A stretch of 64,000 bases of DNA from Elymus sibiricus (lineage: Eukaryota; Streptophyta; Magnoliopsida; Poales; Poaceae): contig CM077673.1 in NCBI GenBank assembly GCA_039707655.1, positions 2,614,001 through 2,678,000 of the forward strand, read 5' to 3'. Positions 61,741 to 64,000 of the stretch are shown here, one piece after another. A program made the position numbers and the translations under genes. The notes beneath the pieces are model-generated. The model searched no databases. It had not been told where the DNA came from and saw only the letters and a list, made by a program, of their open reading frames with translations. The stretch's first letter is position 1. Each line of letters opens with the position of its first letter.

Positions 61741-64000
61741 ATGCTATTACTCACTAATTTTGGGTCCCGGGGCGGTCCAAACCTTCGGGGAACCCCTGGG
61801 TCCGCATACGGGGACCTGGCCAAAACTCGCAGATTTGGTCCATTCTTACTAGTTTTCTATGCTATTATTCACTGGTTTTTGGTAGTTGTGGTCGTCCGAA
61901 CGTTCGGGGAAGCTCGGGATGCGGTTACGGGGACTTCGCCAAAACTAGCAGATTTTGTCTGTTCCAGCCAGTTTTCTATGCTATTACTCATTGATTTTGG
62001 GTCCCGGGGTGATCCAAACATTCGGGGAACCCCGGGACCGCTTACGGGGACTTCGCCAAAACTCATAGATTTGGTCCGTTCTTACCAGTTTTCTGTGCTA
62101 TTATTCACTGTTTTTTTGTTTTCGTGGTCGTCCAAACGTTCGGGGAAGCCCGTGGACCGGTTATGGGGACCTCGCCAAAACTCGCAGGTTTGGTCCATTC
62201 TTACCAGTTTTCTGTGCTATTATTCACTGTTTTTGGTTGTCGTGGTCGTCCGAACGTTCGGGGAAGCCCGTGGACCGGTTACGGGGACCTCACCAAAACT
62301 CGCAGATTTGGTCCATTCTTACCTGTTTTCTATGCTATTACTCACTGATTTTGGGTCCCGGGGCGATCCAAATGTTCGGGGAACCCCGGAGTCCGCTTAC
62401 CGGGACCTCGCCAAAACTTGCAGATTTTGTCCATTCTGACCAGATTTCTATGCTATTATTCACTGTTTTTTTGTTGTCGTGGTCGTCCGAACATTCGGGG
62501 AAGCCCGTGGACCGGTTACGGGGAACTCGCCAAAACAAGCAGATTTTGCCTGTTCCGTCCAGTTTTCTATGCTACTACTCACTAATTTTGGGTCTCGGGG
62601 CGATCCAAACATTCGGGAAACCCCGAGGTCCGCTTACGAGCACCTCGCCAAAACTCGCAGATTTGGTCCATTCTGACCAGTTTTCTATGCTATTATTCAC
62701 TGTTTTTGGTTGTCGTGGTCGTCCCAACATTTGGGGATGCCCGGGGTCCGGTTACGTGGACCTCGCCAAAACTCGCAGATTTGGTCCATTCTTACCAGTT
62801 TTCTAAGCTATTATTCACTTTTTTTGGTTGTCGTGGTCGTCCGAACGTTCGGGGAAGCCCGGGGTCCGGTTACGGGGACCTCGCAAAAACTTGAAGATTT
62901 GGTCCATTCTTACCAGTTTTCTATGCTATTACTCACTAATTTTGGGTCCCGGGGCGATCCAAATGTTGGGGGAACCCCGGGGTCCGCTTATGGGGAGCTC
63001 GCCAAAAATCGCAGATTTTGTCCATTCTGACCAGATTTCTATGCTATCATTCACTGTTTTTCGGTAGTCGTGGTCGTCCGAACATTCGGGGAAGCCCGGG
63101 GTGCGGTTACGGGGACCTCGCCAAAACTAGCAGATTTTGTGTGTCCCGGCTAGTTTCCTATGCTATTACTCACTAATTTTGGGTCCCGGGGCGATCCAAA
63201 CGTTCGGGGAACCCCGGGGTCCGCATACGGGGACCTGGCCAAAACTCGCAGATTTGGTCCATTCTTACTAGTTTTCTATGCTATTATTCACTGGTTTTTG
63301 GTAGTTGTGGTCGTCCGAACGTTCGGGGAAGCTCGGGATGCGGTTACGGGGACTTCGCCAAAACTAGCAGATTTTGTCTGTTCCAGCCAGTTTTCTATGC
63401 TATTACTCATTGATTTTGGGTCCCGGGGTGATCCAAACATTCGGGGAACCCCGGGACCGCTTACGGGGACTTCGCCAAAACTTATAGATTTGGTCCGTTC
63501 TTACCAGTTTTCTGTGCTATTATTCACTGTTTTTTGGTTTTCGTGGTTGTCCAAACGTTCGGGGAAGCCCGTGGACCGGTTATGGGGACCTCGCCAAAAC
63601 TCGCAGGTTTGGTCCATTCTTACCAGTTTTCTGTGCTATTATTCACTGTTTTTGGTTGTCGTGGTCGTCCGAACGTTCGGGGAAGCCCGTGGACCGGTTA
63701 CGGGGACCTCACCAAAACTCGCAGATTTGGTCCATTCTTACCTGTTTTCTATGCTATTACTCACTGATTTTGGGTCCCGGGGCGATCCAAATGTTCGGGG
63801 AACCCCGGAGTCCGCTTACCGGGACCTCGCCAAAACTTGCAGATTTTGTCCATTCTGACCAGATTTCTATGCTATTATTCACTGTTTTTTTGTTGTCGTG
63901 GTCGTCCGAACATTCGGGGAAGCCCGTGGACCGGTAACGGGGACCTCGCCAAAACAAGCAGATTTTGCCTGTTCCGGCCAGTTTTCTATGCTACTACTCA
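61741..64000. repeat. 12-mer and partial unit at the window end
   Basis: Markers at 61741 and 63160 are 1419 bp apart; the last unit is cut by the window edge after 841 bp. The beginning shares GCGGTCCAAACCTTCGG with the two preceding units, then loses their other rare marks near 62000. Confidence 0.9.

Larger units (their letters stand above)
35516..64000. repeat. 118-bp satellite array, right block
   Basis: The same satellite continues in the same orientation right of the transposon, with about 240 more monomers, and runs off the window end. The first bases complete the very monomer that the transposon interrupted. Higher-order grammar differs from the left block: phase-marker monomers are commonly 592 bp (5 monomers), 946 bp (8) or 1419 bp (12) apart, where the left block has 1183, 1299, 1302 or 1538 bp. 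Confidence 0.97.

Noticed and set aside
1..64000. TTCGGGGAA as a TTCNNNGAA regulatory site
   Set aside because: This spacing is the animal STAT-type motif, which has no standard counterpart in plants. Here it is part of the monomer and gives no evidence of regulation.
1..64000. Functional centromere or telomere sequence
   Set aside because: No CENP-B-box-like sequence and no TTTAGGG/CCCTAAA tracts were seen. A satellite array alone does not show centromere function, and pSc119.2-like repeats are usually subtelomeric or interstitial.

Overview
The window is plant repetitive DNA with no recognisable protein-coding gene. Two blocks of one tandem satellite (1-28431 and 35516-64000) flank a single inserted LTR retrotransposon (28432-35515). 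The satellite monomer is about 118 bp (117-119), and roughly 480 monomers are present. The array runs off both ends, so its full size is unknown. Monomer length and the core words CTATTACTCAC and TTTTGGGTCCC resemble, from memory, the 118/120-bp pSc119.2 family of rye and its relatives. Together with the LTR style this suggests a grass, most likely of the wheat/rye/barley tribe (Triticeae). That assignment is inference; no database was searched.

The monomers fall into two classes. Type A carries TCCCGGGGCGATCCAAA and type B carries TCGTGGTCGTCC. They mostly alternate, so the older unit looks like an A-B dimer of about 237 bp. Above that lies higher-order structure. I used the monomer preceded by GTCCCGGCTAGTTTC as a phase marker (its base at 124, 1307, 2490 and so on). 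The array then reads as words of whole monomers. Left of the transposon: 10,10,11,11,11,10,10,10,10,13,11,13,11,13,11,13,18,10,17,11. Next comes one 12-mer split by the transposon, then a 10-mer. Right of it: (12+5), three (8+5), (6+5), (11+5), (12+5), (12+2+5), (12+5), (8+5), (12+5+5), (12+5), (12+5), 12 and a partial unit. Larger recent duplications sit on top: a 6263-bp offset copy (1-3.2 kb and 6.3-9.5 kb), a 2840-bp unit three times (12.7-21.2 kb), a 2010-bp tandem duplication (23.4-27.4 kb), a 4.0-4.3 kb offset copy (about 46-48.7 and 50-53 kb) and a 2011-bp unit about three times (57.1-63.1 kb).

The transposon is 7084 bp, bounded by TG...CA, with 851- and 837-bp LTRs and a 5-bp target duplication CAAAT. 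Removing it plus one target copy restores a unit of exactly 1419 bp, the same 12-monomer length seen intact elsewhere. A primer-binding-like site next to the right LTR implies the element reads on the minus strand. Its 5.4-kb interior has no gag, protease, reverse transcriptase, RNase H or integrase that I can see. It holds instead a very GC-rich low-complexity stretch, several short tandem repeats and a cluster of polypurine-tract-like motifs, so it looks like a large non-autonomous element mobilised by proteins made elsewhere. The two LTRs differ at five aligned bases plus two repeat-unit length changes, so the insertion is young.

All long open frames inside the satellite (up to 353 codons) are by-products of a stop-poor monomer whose length is not a multiple of three; none is annotated as a gene.
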